In this document: positions 11,297-23,495 of the stretch, piece by piece
Numbering within the stretch: position 1 is the first letter of the stretch
How the letters are laid out: each line of letters opens with the position of its first letter
Assembly (NCBI GenBank): GCA_025716855.1
Contig: JAIXMQ010000004.1
Coordinates: forward strand, 124,001-188,000
DNA length: 64,000 nucleotides
DNA from: Pilaira anomala
Lineage: Eukaryota; Mucoromycota; Mucoromycetes; Mucorales; Mucoraceae
Direction of reading: 5' to 3'
Position numbers and translations under genes: made by a program
Notes under the pieces: model-generated
The model's database searches: none
What the model was told of the DNA's origin: nothing
What the model saw: the letters and a program-made list of their open reading frames with translations, nothing else

Positions 11297-12791
11297 TATC
11301 TAGTTTTATAAATAATAGAATGACAATTGCACTATTTGATTGTTTACTCAGGTTATATTATATAATATATATACTACGAAGTGGTCTTCTTGATTGTTTG
11401 TTATTGGAACTATATAATTACCAATCTCTTACTGAAATTCATCACTTTCACATTTTTAAGTTTGAGCATATTCTTCGTTCAGGATAAAAGCATAATAGTA
11501 AACCAATGCGATGCGTTACTTTAATTGATGCACTATTAATACATAGTCATGCGCCGATTACTTTTGTTTTTTTTATAAAAAAGGATAATGTATAATTTCA
11601 AATACCCGCTTTATTAATTGATTACTAACAAGGCTCACACGAAGGGTGCTGTTATTTCCTTATCTCTTAAATACATACATAGATGAAATGTATACCTTGA
11701 CCTACTACTACTCATGCGTCTTAGCATAATCTGTTATTAATGATGAACACCACTTATTCGATTTTGGATACATCTGTTATTATTTCTAGTTATTCTTCAA
11801 TAGTATATCCATATTTAAGGCATTTATTCATCATAAATCATAAACATAGTCCATAGATATATCATTTGAGACATACGACGCTGTGCTGTTACTAAAAACA
11901 TTAGCCCGCGGGAGAGATGATACAAGAAAGATAAAAGAATCAAGAAATACTCAGGCCTGCACTATAATAATACGAAATTAAACTAGCATGTACGTGCACA
12001 TCAGTTAGGATGTAAAATAAGACGAGATACTTTCAATCGGTGTATGTTTATATAAAATTATTCAAAATAAAGTGTTTTCCGATAAAAAAATATTTCAGCT
12101 GAAGATTTAGACTCAGGATCAATAGCTTCTTATAGTGTTACCAACAGGTAATACTACTGCACACAATCTGGTACAGATTTTTAGCTTGTATTGTTAAATG
12201 CTCTAAGCAAATTTGTACCCCCATTTCTATGAAGAAGCATTTTGTTTTCAAACTTTTAGTCATTGTTTGGGCTAAGAAAATTTTGACAGAATTCTTTTTT
12301 ATTTCAATTTGTAAGCAGTATTACTGTATGTGAAATCTATAAATCCACAGATACAGATTCACAAAAATAAGATAGCCTAAGATCATCATGCAATTCGAGA
12401 ATAAAGATGTATATAAGTAAAATTTGTTTACTTACTTTTCTGCTTGGAAAAAGAAGCTACATGTGCCATTGTATTAAAGGTAATTTTTGATTTTTGAAAC
12501 TGGATACATTTTAAAAGTCAAAAGTAGACTACTTTGATACCACTACAATAAGCAGTAATAGGTCAACCAAATAAGGCAGATTCAAATCTGTTTTCTGAAT
12601 TCAAGGTAACATTGGTTAAATTGAAGGTTAATTAAAGGCTAAAAAGATAATACTCGGTGCCTGAATTATTAGAGGCAGCATGATAGCTTCCAAATAACAA
12701 AGACCCCCTTTTTGTTTGTTTTTTATTGCAATTCACTCCTTTTTTTTTTAATTTTTGTTTCTCTTCCTACATTCTTTTACATTTTGACTGC
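11297..12791. other. Intergenic, no gene seen
   Basis: About 1.5 kb of AT-rich DNA with frequent stops in all frames; no domain, tRNA or repeat could be supported. The last 100 bp is T-rich and probably the promoter and leader of the DHHC gene. Confidence 0.6.
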
Positions 12792-14684
12792 ATGGGATTC
12801 CCATTCAAGATTAAACGGACTCCGGGAACAGTGTTTCATTGGGAAAAAAACGAGTGGTATCGTAAAAATGGATACAGCATGCCAATAGATTCATACCTGT
12901 TCATGCAATGGGCATGCCTCATTACCCTCGATATTGGATTCTTTTGCTTCGTTACTAATTTTATCACTGTATATGACAATGTAAATATCGAATCAACTTT
13001 AGAATCGACTTTTCAAAACTTGAAGCCAACTTTTGATCAAGTAAACGAAGGCTACATTCATCCATTCTCAACCTGGAGTTATAAAATATCCTTTTTTTTT
13101 AAAAAAAAAAAATTGCATGGCATGTTTTTTATACTAATCCATTTCTACATATTTTTCCTTAACCCTTCATTACATCATGGTATTTTTAAGTATACTCGTA
13201 AAACTTCTTAGTGTGACTACTTCCATGATTGAAACAGAAGATCCTATTGTCAGTAAGCAACGCCACACTGTCAGCCGTAGCCAAAGTTATGTCAGACGAT
13301 ACGGTATACCTGTGATCGATAGTTACTCCGGGATATGTAATATTTGTCGAATTAAAGTGTAGGTAAACAGATCAAAAAAAAGGGGAGAGTGTGACCAAAT
13401 AATAAGTTGGAAAAATACATTATTTTAGATCAGAGAGTACTCGACACTGCAAGTTATGTAACAAATGTATAGATCAAATGGATCATCATTGTAAATGGTT
13501 AAACTGTTGTGTTGGAAAGAGTAATTATAGGTAAATATAGAAAAGGAAAATATATTTCAAGATTAAATAATGTATATATATATATATATATCTATAAAGG
13601 GTATTCTTGGGTTTAGTTAGTTCAGCGTTTTGTGCGTTAGTATTGTTTGCGTATACGACATTATATACAGCCTGGTCTTGCTTTTATGATAAGAATATCT
13701 TTTTAATGCACGGTAAGAAAATGCCACGTTGTTGATTTGTGTTTATCTAAACAAGTGATATTATAGCGTTCCAGATATTTGAATTGAAGGAAGAGACGAA
13801 TATAAACCGTATCTATTATCTTTCCGCCTTTTTCACTGCAATTGTCTGTCTTATTGTCATAGCATCACTTATTGCAATCACAAGATTACTTGTATTTCAT
13901 ATCAAACTTGGTAAGTGATCAGTGGGGGGGGGGGGCGCTTGATATTTTTTATACGACGAAATAACTCATTTATATGCCTCATTTGTACACACTTCTCATA
14001 ATAGCCATGTTAAATTTGACAACAATACAATATTTAAACCTACCGGTCAGAACAAACGGTTATAGTAATGGGATGTTTGATTCAGATGAAGACGATTTTT
14101 ATTACACTGATTCAGAGGATTCAGATGCAATGACAGTTAGAAAGCGAACATTAAAACTTGAACCACGCGGATTTGGATACTCAATGTATCGTAAAGTCAT
14201 ACATAAATTACGGCGTACCTGGATTTTGATAATGCGGACATTTGTTCCAAATTATAAATATCGTCGTTTGAATCAAACTCAAAAGAGAGATGGCTGTCTG
14301 AATTGGTTTAAAAGGCCTCAGTTGCTACCGATGACTTTTGGAAAAAAACAACGAACAAAGCGTGATACAGCTAATTTTCGTACGCGTGATGATGTGAATA
14401 TGGAAGAGTTTTTTGCAAGAAAAACCATTCGACCTATTATTACAATGGATGGCGAAGAAATAGATCAAGGGCCTAACTATGATGATGATATGGGATTAGA
14501 TTTTACAGCTTTGGATGTCTATTCTGAGGATGAAGATGAAGAACATAAAAAAATAGACCCCAAGCAGCGTGTCAGTAAAGCTGCCAGATTATTAGATATA
14601 CCAGAAGAAGAAACGTTGGCTCAACAGCAACGACTTGCCATAGCAGAATCAAAAAATGATGAGACTGAATTATACGAACTATAA
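12792..14684 (+). CDS. DHHC-type protein S-palmitoyltransferase
   Basis: Exons: 12792 to about 13080-13180 (end uncertain), about 13185-13358, 13429-13529, 13600-13712, 13767-13910 and 14005-14684. The third exon holds the Cys-rich core [10 protein letters not shown] ... QMDHHCKW ... [12 protein letters not shown] is the catalytic motif that carries the acyl group before transfer to substrate cysteines. Four membrane spans are visible: about residues 35-60, before the loop leading to the core, and two after it ([34 protein letters not shown]). The long C-terminal tail is acidic with Ser/Asp clusters, facing the cytosol. Start ATG 12792 is preferred to in-frame 12726, which lies in a T-rich leader. 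The second splice is unsure because an A-tract lies between 13100 and 13112. An intron at 13911-14004 contains a G-run. Confidence 0.88.
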
Positions 14685-15027
14685 TAGTTGTATTATGTAT
14701 CTTTCCTGGTGTGTAGAAACTGCCAATGGTATAAATATCGTAAAACTATATACCCTATCTCTTTTTATCATAAATAAACAATACCGATAATTATAAATAT
14801 GATAGATTTGAAATGTCGTCTGCTGTTACAAAAAAAAGCGTAATTTTTGCTTTGTTTCTCACGTGTGTCGAATACAATTGAATTATAGAAAAAATAAATA
14901 ACGCAAGAAACACAACCTTAAATTTTTATTTTATTAAATACTGGACTACCTGTTCTTAATTCTTCTGCTCTTTTCTTCGCTATCTCTCTCTCTCTCTCTC
15001 TTTGCACCTTTTAAAAAAAATTATCGC
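14685..15027. other. Intergenic spacer between DHHC and arrestin-like genes
   Basis: 343 bp between tandem plus-strand genes. Contains a TC microsatellite at about 14982-15001 just before the arrestin-like start, possibly part of its promoter or 5' leader. Confidence 0.6.
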
Positions 15028-16182
15028 ATGTTGTCTTTTACTTTGGATCAAGCATCTTTTCCTTTAAGATCCAATTCAACTACAAGTATACAAGGTGTAA
15101 TACAAATCGAATCCACGTCATTATGTTTCATGGCTCCTGCTTGGATTCAAATACAACTTATAGGAAGAGAGCATATTGGAGATCAAAGTCAAATTATCTT
15201 GCATGACACATACCATCTCTCAAACCACCCAAATGATTGGCTCCCATCTTTACTAGTTTTGGCCGCGGTAGATAGGATAGAAAATGTGTATACATTTCCT
15301 TTTACTCTCATTATTCCGAGCCATATGCCTTTATCGTTTCAGATCCAGGATCAAGAAGAATTCATTATATGTGGTATTACATATACGTTACAAGTAAAAG
15401 TATCTTCTATGGATCAAACTGTGACTTTGCCTATCCATTTCCATCGTTCCAGCAGTAAGCACGAAGAAGAAGAAGAAGAAGAAGAAGAAGAAAATATACC
15501 TAAAAAAGTATTTTGGGGAATCACGAGACAAGCAAAGCAAAGGTGGCAATATGAACTTGAATTTCCTAGTACATTTGATCTTGCCACTACCACATCCGGA
15601 TCTATTTCTGTCAGACTAAGGTCTCTATCGGATCAAAAAATGGAAGGGAGAGATGACTGTTGCTTAATCGGATGTCAGCTAATACAATCGATTCATTTAG
15701 AAGGGTAAGTTTTATTTATTTATTATTTATAGCATGAAATTCTGTGTCATTATTTACACGTAAACACATTAAATATTAGATATCAAAGTCATGTTGAAGT
15801 ACTTGCTACAAAAACCAAACTATTAAAGAATCCAAATAAAACATGGCGTCAACCCTGTCAGGTTGATTTTGAACTTGGTAATGAGCCTTTACCTACTGTA
15901 ATAAACAAGAGAATAGGTGTAGAACATTATATTCGAATTAGCGTTGTGTTTTGTGGTGCTGCAATATCAGTAGGTGAATCGGACTGTAATATGGACTTAC
16001 AATTTCCTATCATGTTTACAGGTCACTCTCAACCAAAATATGATGACTGCAAAAACAGAAAGAGGTCTGTCAGCTCTATATCAACAGAGTCTAGCTTGGA
16101 TGAAGTCTTTAGCAGAGACAACACGATCGATTTACCATTTGTTCCTAAACATCTTATTAATGGACCTTTAAACCATACTTAA
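15028..16182 (+). CDS. Arrestin-fold protein (ART-like)
   Basis: Two exons, 15028-15704 and 15780-16182, giving 359 residues. Residues 1-140 form an arrestin N-lobe-like beta-sandwich (SFTLDQASFPLRSNST ... IQGVIQIES ... FPFTLIIPSHMPLSFQI). A poly-Glu insert follows near residue 150. The second lobe includes GNEPLPTVINKRIGVEHYIRI, the arrestin C-domain turn. Fungal arrestin-related proteins recruit Rsp5-type ubiquitin ligases to membrane cargo, or read stress signals. No PPxY motif is visible here, so an adaptor role is inferred only from the fold. It is convergent with the Sec14-like gene downstream. Confidence 0.7.
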
Positions 16183-16522
16183 TAAACAAGCCTACTATTA
16201 CTTATTAAATAATTTGATTTGCAGTGTTTTCAATGATTGAGGAGTGGGTTGCACAAACTTTTTTTTTTTTTACAACAGAGGAAGAACTATAATCCGCAAT
16301 CGATTGAAAGTAAACTTAACGGACCGGGATATCTCAACAAACAACTGTATTTGTTTTCAAAAGTTATAGTTTTTATTTTTTAGATTTGTCTAGTGTTTCT
16401 TTTAAAATATAAAGGAAGCGGGGGTGTGATATGTAAACGAAGATAAATGATATGAATGTAGTATATGTTTGTGTGTGCGAGTGCGCGTGTGAGTGAGTGC
16501 AAGTTTATCTATACAGTGTAAT
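16183..16522. other. Convergent 3' spacer
   Basis: 340 bp between the 3' ends of the arrestin-like and Sec14-like genes. A GT/GAGT-rich stretch lies at about 16468-16500; nothing else supported. Confidence 0.6.
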
Positions 16523-17668
16523 TTAATTATAATCGATTATTTTGTATGGGTTTCCTGTTTTTTCAAGAAGTGCAGACCAGTATGCTTCTAACTCAAATTC
16601 AAAATTGAAACGTCCACCAAAATCGCATTCTAATTGTTCAGGATCAATATAATCCTCTAAACGAACCATTTCATTACTTAAATTCTTGGTATCTTTATCT
16701 TCCTTTCCATCAATAACAAACTTGATTTTGTTTTTTGTTACAGGATCCATAAAGGGTGAAATAATCTTGAAAGTAGTAAGGAAAAACCAGGGTGCTATTG
16801 TATACAACAAGTGTTTAGTCAATAAAACTTAAAAAAGAGGAGGAAAAAAAAAGGGGATTACTTACATTTAACAACAAACGCAACACCTAATCTTTCGGGA
16901 TAATGATTTCCTAAAATGTCCAAAAACTTTTTACAGGTAGAGACACTTGGGTTATGAGCAGCAGAAGAATCTTTAAAGTCAACAATAATTGCTAGATTTT
17001 CAACCATTGCAGGCATTAAACGAATACCTCGCTCTAAGCAGTATACAATATGCTTAATTTGACGTTCGCCGTCTTTTGAGTTTTGAAGACGGGGTCTCAT
17101 GATCCAAACAGGACGACCACATTTATCAAAACCATTGTAGTACATTTTACCTGTTTCAACCTAGTATTATATTATCATTATTAAAAACATTTTTAAAGTA
17201 AGTGAATATCGAAAAAAAAAATACCTCTGGCTTAATATATTCTGGGTCTAATTCATCTGGACGGTAACCACGTCTCCAACGAACAGTATTTTCTAACATT
17301 GTTTTTGCTTGCTATTTTATATTGAGTTAATTTCTATATTTGGGGGTACCTTAACCAGAAAACCTTACCTCATAGTCCCATTTTCTAGCACGCATATATC
17401 TTTTCACAGTGCTATCTGTAATAAAACCTCTTTCACTTTTGTAATAATTATCTGTTTCAGGAAGCATAATAGATTCCATATATTCTTTCAGTTGAGCTAC
17501 TTTAGCAATTTGCTCTTCACTTAATGGTGCTGCTACGCAAGGTGTAAAGTCGGTTGTAGGTGTCAACTTGGGTTGATGCGTAACAGGACCAAACTCCTCA
17601 GTAGGTGAGGGTACACGGGGTTTTGAGCTGGCGTTTGAATTAGATTTGAGTCTGTTAAATACGTTCAT
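16523..17668 (-). CDS. Sec14-like CRAL-TRIO phospholipid transfer protein
   Basis: Four exons: 17369-17668, 17225-17311, 16866-17160 and 16523-16794, giving 317 residues; phases close exactly. The N-terminal part has the CRAL-TRIO-N helices (KRYMRARKWDYE then TMLENTVRWRRGYRPDE). The lipid-binding lobe shows YYNGFDKCGRPVWIMRPRLQ, NLAIIVDFKD, LDILGNHYPERLGVAFVV and a PWFFLTTFKIISPFMDPVT segment spliced from two exons. Sec14-family proteins move or present phosphatidylinositol and phosphatidylcholine, linking lipid metabolism to vesicle traffic at the Golgi and plasma membrane. The protein is close to yeast Sec14 or Pdr16-type proteins in length; the exact paralogue is not resolved. Confidence 0.9.
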
Positions 17669-19522
17669 TTTTTATTTTTATATAGAAACAAGAAGAAGAA
17701 AAATATATAAAAGAGAAAAAAAAAAGTGTTTTTATGACGATCCATTTTGTCAGACAATAGTGTTAAGCTGCGGTCTTTATTGGCTGGGTCGTGCTTCGGA
17801 ATAAGTGTACCGGAACTACTAGATTATCCGCTCATAGGGCAAAAATAACCCTTTTTCCGATTATTTGTACTAAATATTTAGTTAAAATAAGTGCGTATAT
17901 AAAAGAAGAAAAAGAAATGAGAAATGACATCTCTTTTTAAAGTTAACATATACTAACTACTAAATTACTAGAGCGAAATAGTAGCAATAGGAACAAAATG
18001 AAATCCGCAATTCTCGTTATGCGCAAAAACTCGCCTTTTCCCTTTTTTTTTTATAAATTTATAATTTTGATACAATCATTGTTTATCGTTTATGCGCTTG
18101 ATTATTTAAATTAAATAACAAACCAGTTCTTTAGTCCAGACTTTTTTTGATTAAAGAATAAAAGCAATGTCTACTTCCTTTTATAAAATTGTGTTTTATT
18201 CATCATATTGATCTAATCATCAAATTACAAAGCCAGATTGGACTGGCTATTATAAACCTTTTTTTTTTATAGTTGGATAAACTTAGACTTATGCAATACC
18301 TTATATTATTTTATAAAATTCGGGTTGGCTGTAGTCTTTTAATAAACCTCGTGCTTTATATAACATGTGTGTCTTTTTGTACTATTTATTATGTTTCTAC
18401 TTAGAGTTTGACGGTCGCAAAAATTGTTTGAAACTCAAAAGATGGTTGCTTTTACTTATATCAGATATTTGAATATCATGATAGAAACAAGTTTTTAATC
18501 TGAATAGTTTACGAAGCTTATAACATTGCATTTTCTTTTTTTATTTCGTGAGTTTTATAAACAGAAGGTTTGCAATTCCTCTTTACATCATTTTTGTCCC
18601 CCTACTTTTTTATTTTCAGGATTACTGGGTATAAAATAAAAAGTCAGCATAAAAGTCCCTCGGATAAATAAGTTGAATCTTTCTCCTAAAAGTGTCTGTC
18701 GATCCCGTTATCCTCTGGACTGAATTAGGAGTACTGAAGCGTTGTATGCTGTTCATATATATACATATATCAGAAAATATTTGTTAAATAAATCATCAAT
18801 AATAACTTTGTGAACTCGAAGAAGAAAAAGTGTATGCAATAGATAATTCAACTTGTACCTTTTGTTTGTCAATTCTGAAGTACCTATTCCACTTCCGCAT
18901 TTGATTATAGAAACATGCAATAATTTTTGCTGTATTAATATCTAACAGGATTGACAAGATTACAACTTTTATATGGTCGCTCCTGGAAACACTGTTTTTG
19001 ATAAAAAGGCGAGCTTCAAAGGTACGCATCTCTAGTTACTCCGCACTTTCTTATTGGCTCCTTCGCGTAAACAGCTCTTCTTTTTCCGTCGGCTTTGCTA
19101 AGATTTCATCTTGCGATTTGATAATATCGCTTAGCCTCTTTCAGTGCTGCGTATCCATTTACAGTATTAGATATGTGCATACGTTAACAGTTCAGGACGA
19201 TCAAATGAATACAAAGTCCTTTCCACCTTTCTAACTAGCTGTTACAAGATATGTTAAAAAGACAACTTATTTAATGATAAAGTTGAAAGTCCTTTTTTTT
19301 ATTCCTAAAACGTGATCATGTTCATTGTGGAAAAAGCTTATTTTGAATCGAATTTATCTTTGCTGTGTTAGATCGATCCTCAATGTACTCATCTGACAGT
19401 AGGCTAAAACAGTATGTAATATTGCATAAAAAGGTTTTTAAAACGGATGGCCTCATAGGTCCTCTTTTTATTTCTACCAAAGATTCTTGATAAAGTTTTT
19501 TTTTTCGAAAATGCTATATTCC
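17669..19522. other. Intergenic, no supported gene
   Basis: 1.85 kb, AT-rich. Open frames near 18796-19234 overlap on both strands and are short. A minus-strand stretch around 19030-19200 has a Lys/Arg-rich composition and could be a relic, but no family is recognised. Confidence 0.5.
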
Positions 19523-19747
19523 TTATACGTGGGTAACGATAGAAAACAAAACCTTGTTTTTTTTATAAAAAAAAAGATATTTAGAAATTGGCTCCATGAT
19601 TTTCTCAATCTCTTTCTTCATTTTATACGATATATTTACCTGTAGTGGTGCATTTTCTTTTAAAAACGTAAGATAAAAGTCAATCGCTTGCAATACATGT
19701 TCAGGCTTGAGTGGTGTGCTCAAAAAATCTTCATCTTGAGAGAACAA
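19523..19747 (-). pseudogene. RGS-like fragment
   Basis: A 74-codon open frame whose middle part (DFYLTFLKENAPLQVNIS then KKEIEKIM) resembles the central helix region of RGS domains, where an Asn-rich VNIS turn is common. No matching N- or C-terminal parts are found in the flanks, and the frame runs into low-complexity sequence. A fuller RGS protein exists at 53181-53753. Most likely a remnant, or one exon of a gene I could not assemble. Confidence 0.4.
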
Positions 19748-20640
19748 TGTACTCGATTGTTTAACGTAACATTCAGAAAGTTAAATACAGATTTTTTTTT
19801 TTTTTTTTTACGTAGAACTTCAGTGATAAGTCGGCATAATCTTTATTTTATCATATAAAAAGTTAATAAAAATTATTCCAGTATTTATAACCTATACATT
19901 TATTTTTTGACAAAAAAATTCAATATAGTAATGTACTTGAATGTCTCAGACAAAATATACAATATATTAAGGTAGTATATACTGGAACGGATTGAATGAA
20001 TGATTAGAAATAAAATTGTAAATAATATTAGAGAAAAGTAATTAATGTGATTAGCAAACTGAGAAACCGGACTTTTTGTTTTAAATAAATTTGTATAAAA
20101 TTAACTTTTATGTCGATCAATTACCATTTACTATATCTCAACAAATTAACATCTTTTTTTTTGTAAAAGTGAATTAACAATTTTTTTTCCATGAATACAA
20201 AAAAGCAAACACCAGAAATTCATACTGTATCAAAGTCACTGGTATCGACTATGGCTAAAGTAATATAATATAGAAAAAAAAGATGTACATACGTTATAAG
20301 ATATATCATGGAATCTGAAACATGTATTACATAATAAATTTTTTTTTGGAAACTAAACAAAACGCCCACTCTAGTAGATAGATAGCAACCATTTATTTTA
20401 TAACTGTAAACATGACGTAAGCACTATGGTATTCTTTCTTATATATAGTATGTGAATTTTTTTTTTTCCTCTCCTTTTTTTTTCCTTTTCTTTATATCCT
20501 TTTTCAAAAGTAAGTAATAACTATAAAGTTTTTCTCAAGATTCCACTCTAAATGATGTCAAAACTCTCTAGAAATGCTGCCGTCAAAACATTTTTAAAAC
20601 TTTCAAACCCGTTTGCTCTCTCATTCTGCTAAATCCTGCT
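19748..20640. other. Intergenic, no gene seen
   Basis: AT-rich DNA with T-runs (19791-19810, 20458-20467); no open frame of note. Confidence 0.6.
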
Positions 20641-20644
20641 GGTT

Positions 20645-20646
<2 letters not shown>

Positions 20647-20692
<46 letters not shown>

Positions 20693-21111
20693 TGAGGTTT
20701 TGGGTTGGTCTCTTGTTCTACTTTCTCACAAAACTTTTGATTATTCTCGCTCTCTCTGTGCAAAATTCTTTTACTCCTGCTCTATGCAAAAAATCCTTTG
20801 AGGTTTTGGGTGGGCCTCTGGCTCTATTTTGTAACAAGCTTTGGTTTCTCTCTCTCTCTGACTCCTGCTATATGCAAAAAATCTTTGAGGTTTTGGGTGG
20901 GCCTTGGACTCCTGCTTTATGCAAAAATCCTTTGAGGTTTTGGGTGGGCCTCTGTCTCTATTTTGTAACAAGCTTTGGTTTCTCTCTTTCTGACTCCTGC
21001 TGTATGCAAAAAATCTTTGAGGTTTTGGGTGGGCCTTGGACTCCTGCTTTATGCAAAAATCCTTTGAGGTTTTGGGTGGGCCTCTTGCTCTATTTGTTAC
21101 AAAACTTTGGT

Positions 21112-21150
<39 letters not shown>
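20647..21150. repeat. Poly-A tract plus compound minisatellite and CT microsatellite
   Basis: Begins with about 42 consecutive A. It continues as an array in which every unit opens with CTTTGAGGTTTTGGGTGGGC. Two unit types alternate: a long one (about 85 bp, with CTCTATTTTGTAACAAGCTT) and a short one (about 47 bp, with TTGGACTCCTGC). The long+short pair repeats with a 132-bp period (20883 and 21015). It ends in a CT microsatellite at about 21115-21150. Open frames here are repeat artefacts. Confidence 0.85.
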
Positions 21151-21154
<4 letters not shown>

Positions 21155-22046
21155 GTACACACAAATTCTTTGGATCTCTTGCTCTATTATAGCTTAATAA
21201 AATCATTATTTTAAATCTCTTTGACTTAATAAATTTATGTTTGAAATTTTCCTTTTATTATAATACTTTATACTTGAAATATCAGTGAGATACCTTCATA
21301 TGTTTCTCTTAAAAAAATAAGCCAACATCAACACCACCTATATGCATGACTCACTTTTGTCCTAGACCTGATAACAAAACAAATGAAGGATCTTACACAG
21401 CGTTTTTTTTTTTACAAGATCCATTCAGAAGCTCAATGTACATTAGTGCTAATGAGCTTTACTAAATCGAGAACTATGAGAAACACTTTTTTATTAATTG
21501 AACCAACAATTTTTTTTATCGTTTTAAAAGTGGGTTGTAATCCCATCATATTTATGGAGTTATGGTAACTAGTTATCGTGTACATAAAAAACAAGTAATT
21601 AAATCATCACTTCGACTATGTAACTAGTTAGCATGTGTCAATTTACTTATTGCTCATTAAATTTGTTCAATATATTCGTCTCTTTCGCAAACCTGTAGAT
21701 GGTGTTTAAATTTATGTGTATCTCTAAAACCATGGTACACTTATATCATACTTAAGTAAACCATGCCACATCTAAAGAAGCATGTCATGTTGAAAATATT
21801 CGAGCAATTTTTAGCCTATTGTTTTTTTCAAAGAGATTCACATAAGGCCATTTTTCATATATTCAACAGCTGTTGTAAATCTGAACTGCTAATTATGACT
21901 TGGGTAACCATGCTCTTTATGTACTTTAAGGTTTGCTTTTATCTACTCGATATGTGAAGTTTTTAAATTTTAAAAAAAACTGCTCCTTTTCTTACTTTTT
22001 TTTTTATCTCTCTTTTTCTTTTTTACATCTCATCACTTTAAAAAAA
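21151..22046. other. Intergenic upstream of SDR gene
   Basis: AT-rich; open frames at 21383 and 21763 show no domain. The T-rich stretch at 21980-22030 is probably the promoter and leader of the SDR gene. Confidence 0.55.
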
Positions 22047-23115
22047 ATGGCTACTTTTGGATCTACTATAAGAGATTTATTTATGAATTTTCTTGTTATA
22101 ATTATAAATATTCTTTATTTACCTATATCACTATGGACGTGTGTCAATGCGCTTATTTTTACTCAAAGTGTTATTAAACCTAATGTTGTTGCCATAACTG
22201 GAGCAAAGTAAGCTAAATAAAACATTATAGTTTTGTAACGCAGACAATTAATTTCTATTTAAACAGTGCTGGTATAGGGGAAGCGCTTTCACATACATAT
22301 GCCAAGGACAAATGCTCTTTGGTTTTGATTGCGCGTAACATGGGTAAATAATTTGATCCTGTTATAAAAAAAGAAGGTATATTCATATTATTCCTCTTAT
22401 AATTATAGAACGTTTAAAGAAAGTGGCGGAAGAGTGTAAAAAACTAGGTGCTCCTGATGTTAAGATAGTTCAAATGGATATCTCGGATACCAAAGCCGTA
22501 GCTTCTTTCTTTGACGAAAAGACAATTGAATACGAAATTGATCTTTTTATTGCCAACGCTGGTGTTGCACACCTCCCTCATTTGAGTTTTATAGATCAAG
22601 CAGATGAAGTTTTTAAAATTAATGTTTTAGGCACTATTGCTGGTTTGAACTCTGTTTATAAAGCCTATTGTAGACGTGGCACAGGGGGTCAAATTGCTTG
22701 CGTTTCTTCTATCTTTGGTTTCGTTAACCCTCCTTTACTTCTCAGTTATGGTGCTTCAAAGTCTGCTCTCATGAGCTATAGTCGTGATCTTCGTACGATG
22801 GGTAAAGAACATGGTATCTCTGTAAATACAATTGCACCTGGCTTTATTAGAACAGCCATGATAGCCAATTTACCCTTAGATGAATCTTATGCTCTTATGC
22901 CGGAGTATTTCGCTGAACAAGTCAAGTATGGTTTAGCTCATGATGTTCCTCTAATTTCTTTACCTCTATCCCAATACTTTTTGTTCGGTCTTGGATCCTG
23001 TATGGCTCCAGCTGCTAGACAGCTCGTTGCTGATTTACTTCACAAGGCCGTTGGCAAAGAACTTGAATTATCTAAAGATGCCGTAACAACAGCTAAACTC
23101 GATAAGTGGAAATAG
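22047..23115 (+). CDS. Membrane-anchored short-chain dehydrogenase/reductase
   Basis: Three exons, 22047-22207, 22267-22343 and 22409-23115, giving 314 residues. Residues 12-40 are a hydrophobic anchor. The nucleotide-binding TGANAGIG (51-58) is completed by the first splice. NAG lies at 129-131. The catalytic Ser (179 or 180) and Tyr193-x3-Lys197 (YGASK) are present, followed by a PGFIRTAM loop. This is a classical SDR using NAD(P)H, probably at the ER. The lay-out recalls 3-ketodihydrosphingosine reductase and related lipid-modifying SDRs, but the substrate cannot be set from sequence. The ATG at 21933 in the same frame lies in a T-rich leader and is less likely. Confidence 0.9.
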
Positions 23116-23495
23116 AATTGGCTTTTAAAAAATCATTGATATTACATAACAGGGATAATTATAACAAACTAAAAAATAAAAATAAAATAAAATGTATGAT
23201 TTATTTTTTATTAAAAAAAAATCGTCGTTGGGTCAAAATTCCAGTCTGATCCAGTATTTACAATGAAAATGGGAGAGTTTTTTTGTTTGTTTTTTGTTTT
23301 TTTTTGTTTTTGTTTTTGTTTTGTTGGAGGGTGAAAATTGAAAGAGTACATGGGAGAAAAGGAGCGAAACAAAAGGTATATGAACCAAATAAAAAAAAGG
23401 GGGGAGGGGAAAGAAAATCTATAAAATGTGCAGGAAGACGAAAATAATAAATGATAGTAATAAAAGGTGCGTCAGAAAGGCCTGCATTCTTAACG
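23116..23495. other. Convergent 3' spacer
   Basis: 380 bp between the SDR and WNK 3' ends; G/T-rich homopolymer runs at about 23280-23325. No gene. Confidence 0.6.

Noticed and set aside
20647..21150. Regular repeats considered as a CRISPR-like array
   Set aside because: Repeat units are contiguous and of two lengths, with no unique spacers; the genome is eukaryotic.
20692..21192. 166- and 129-codon open frames
   Set aside because: Repeat-derived frames in the compound minisatellite, mutually overlapping on opposite strands.
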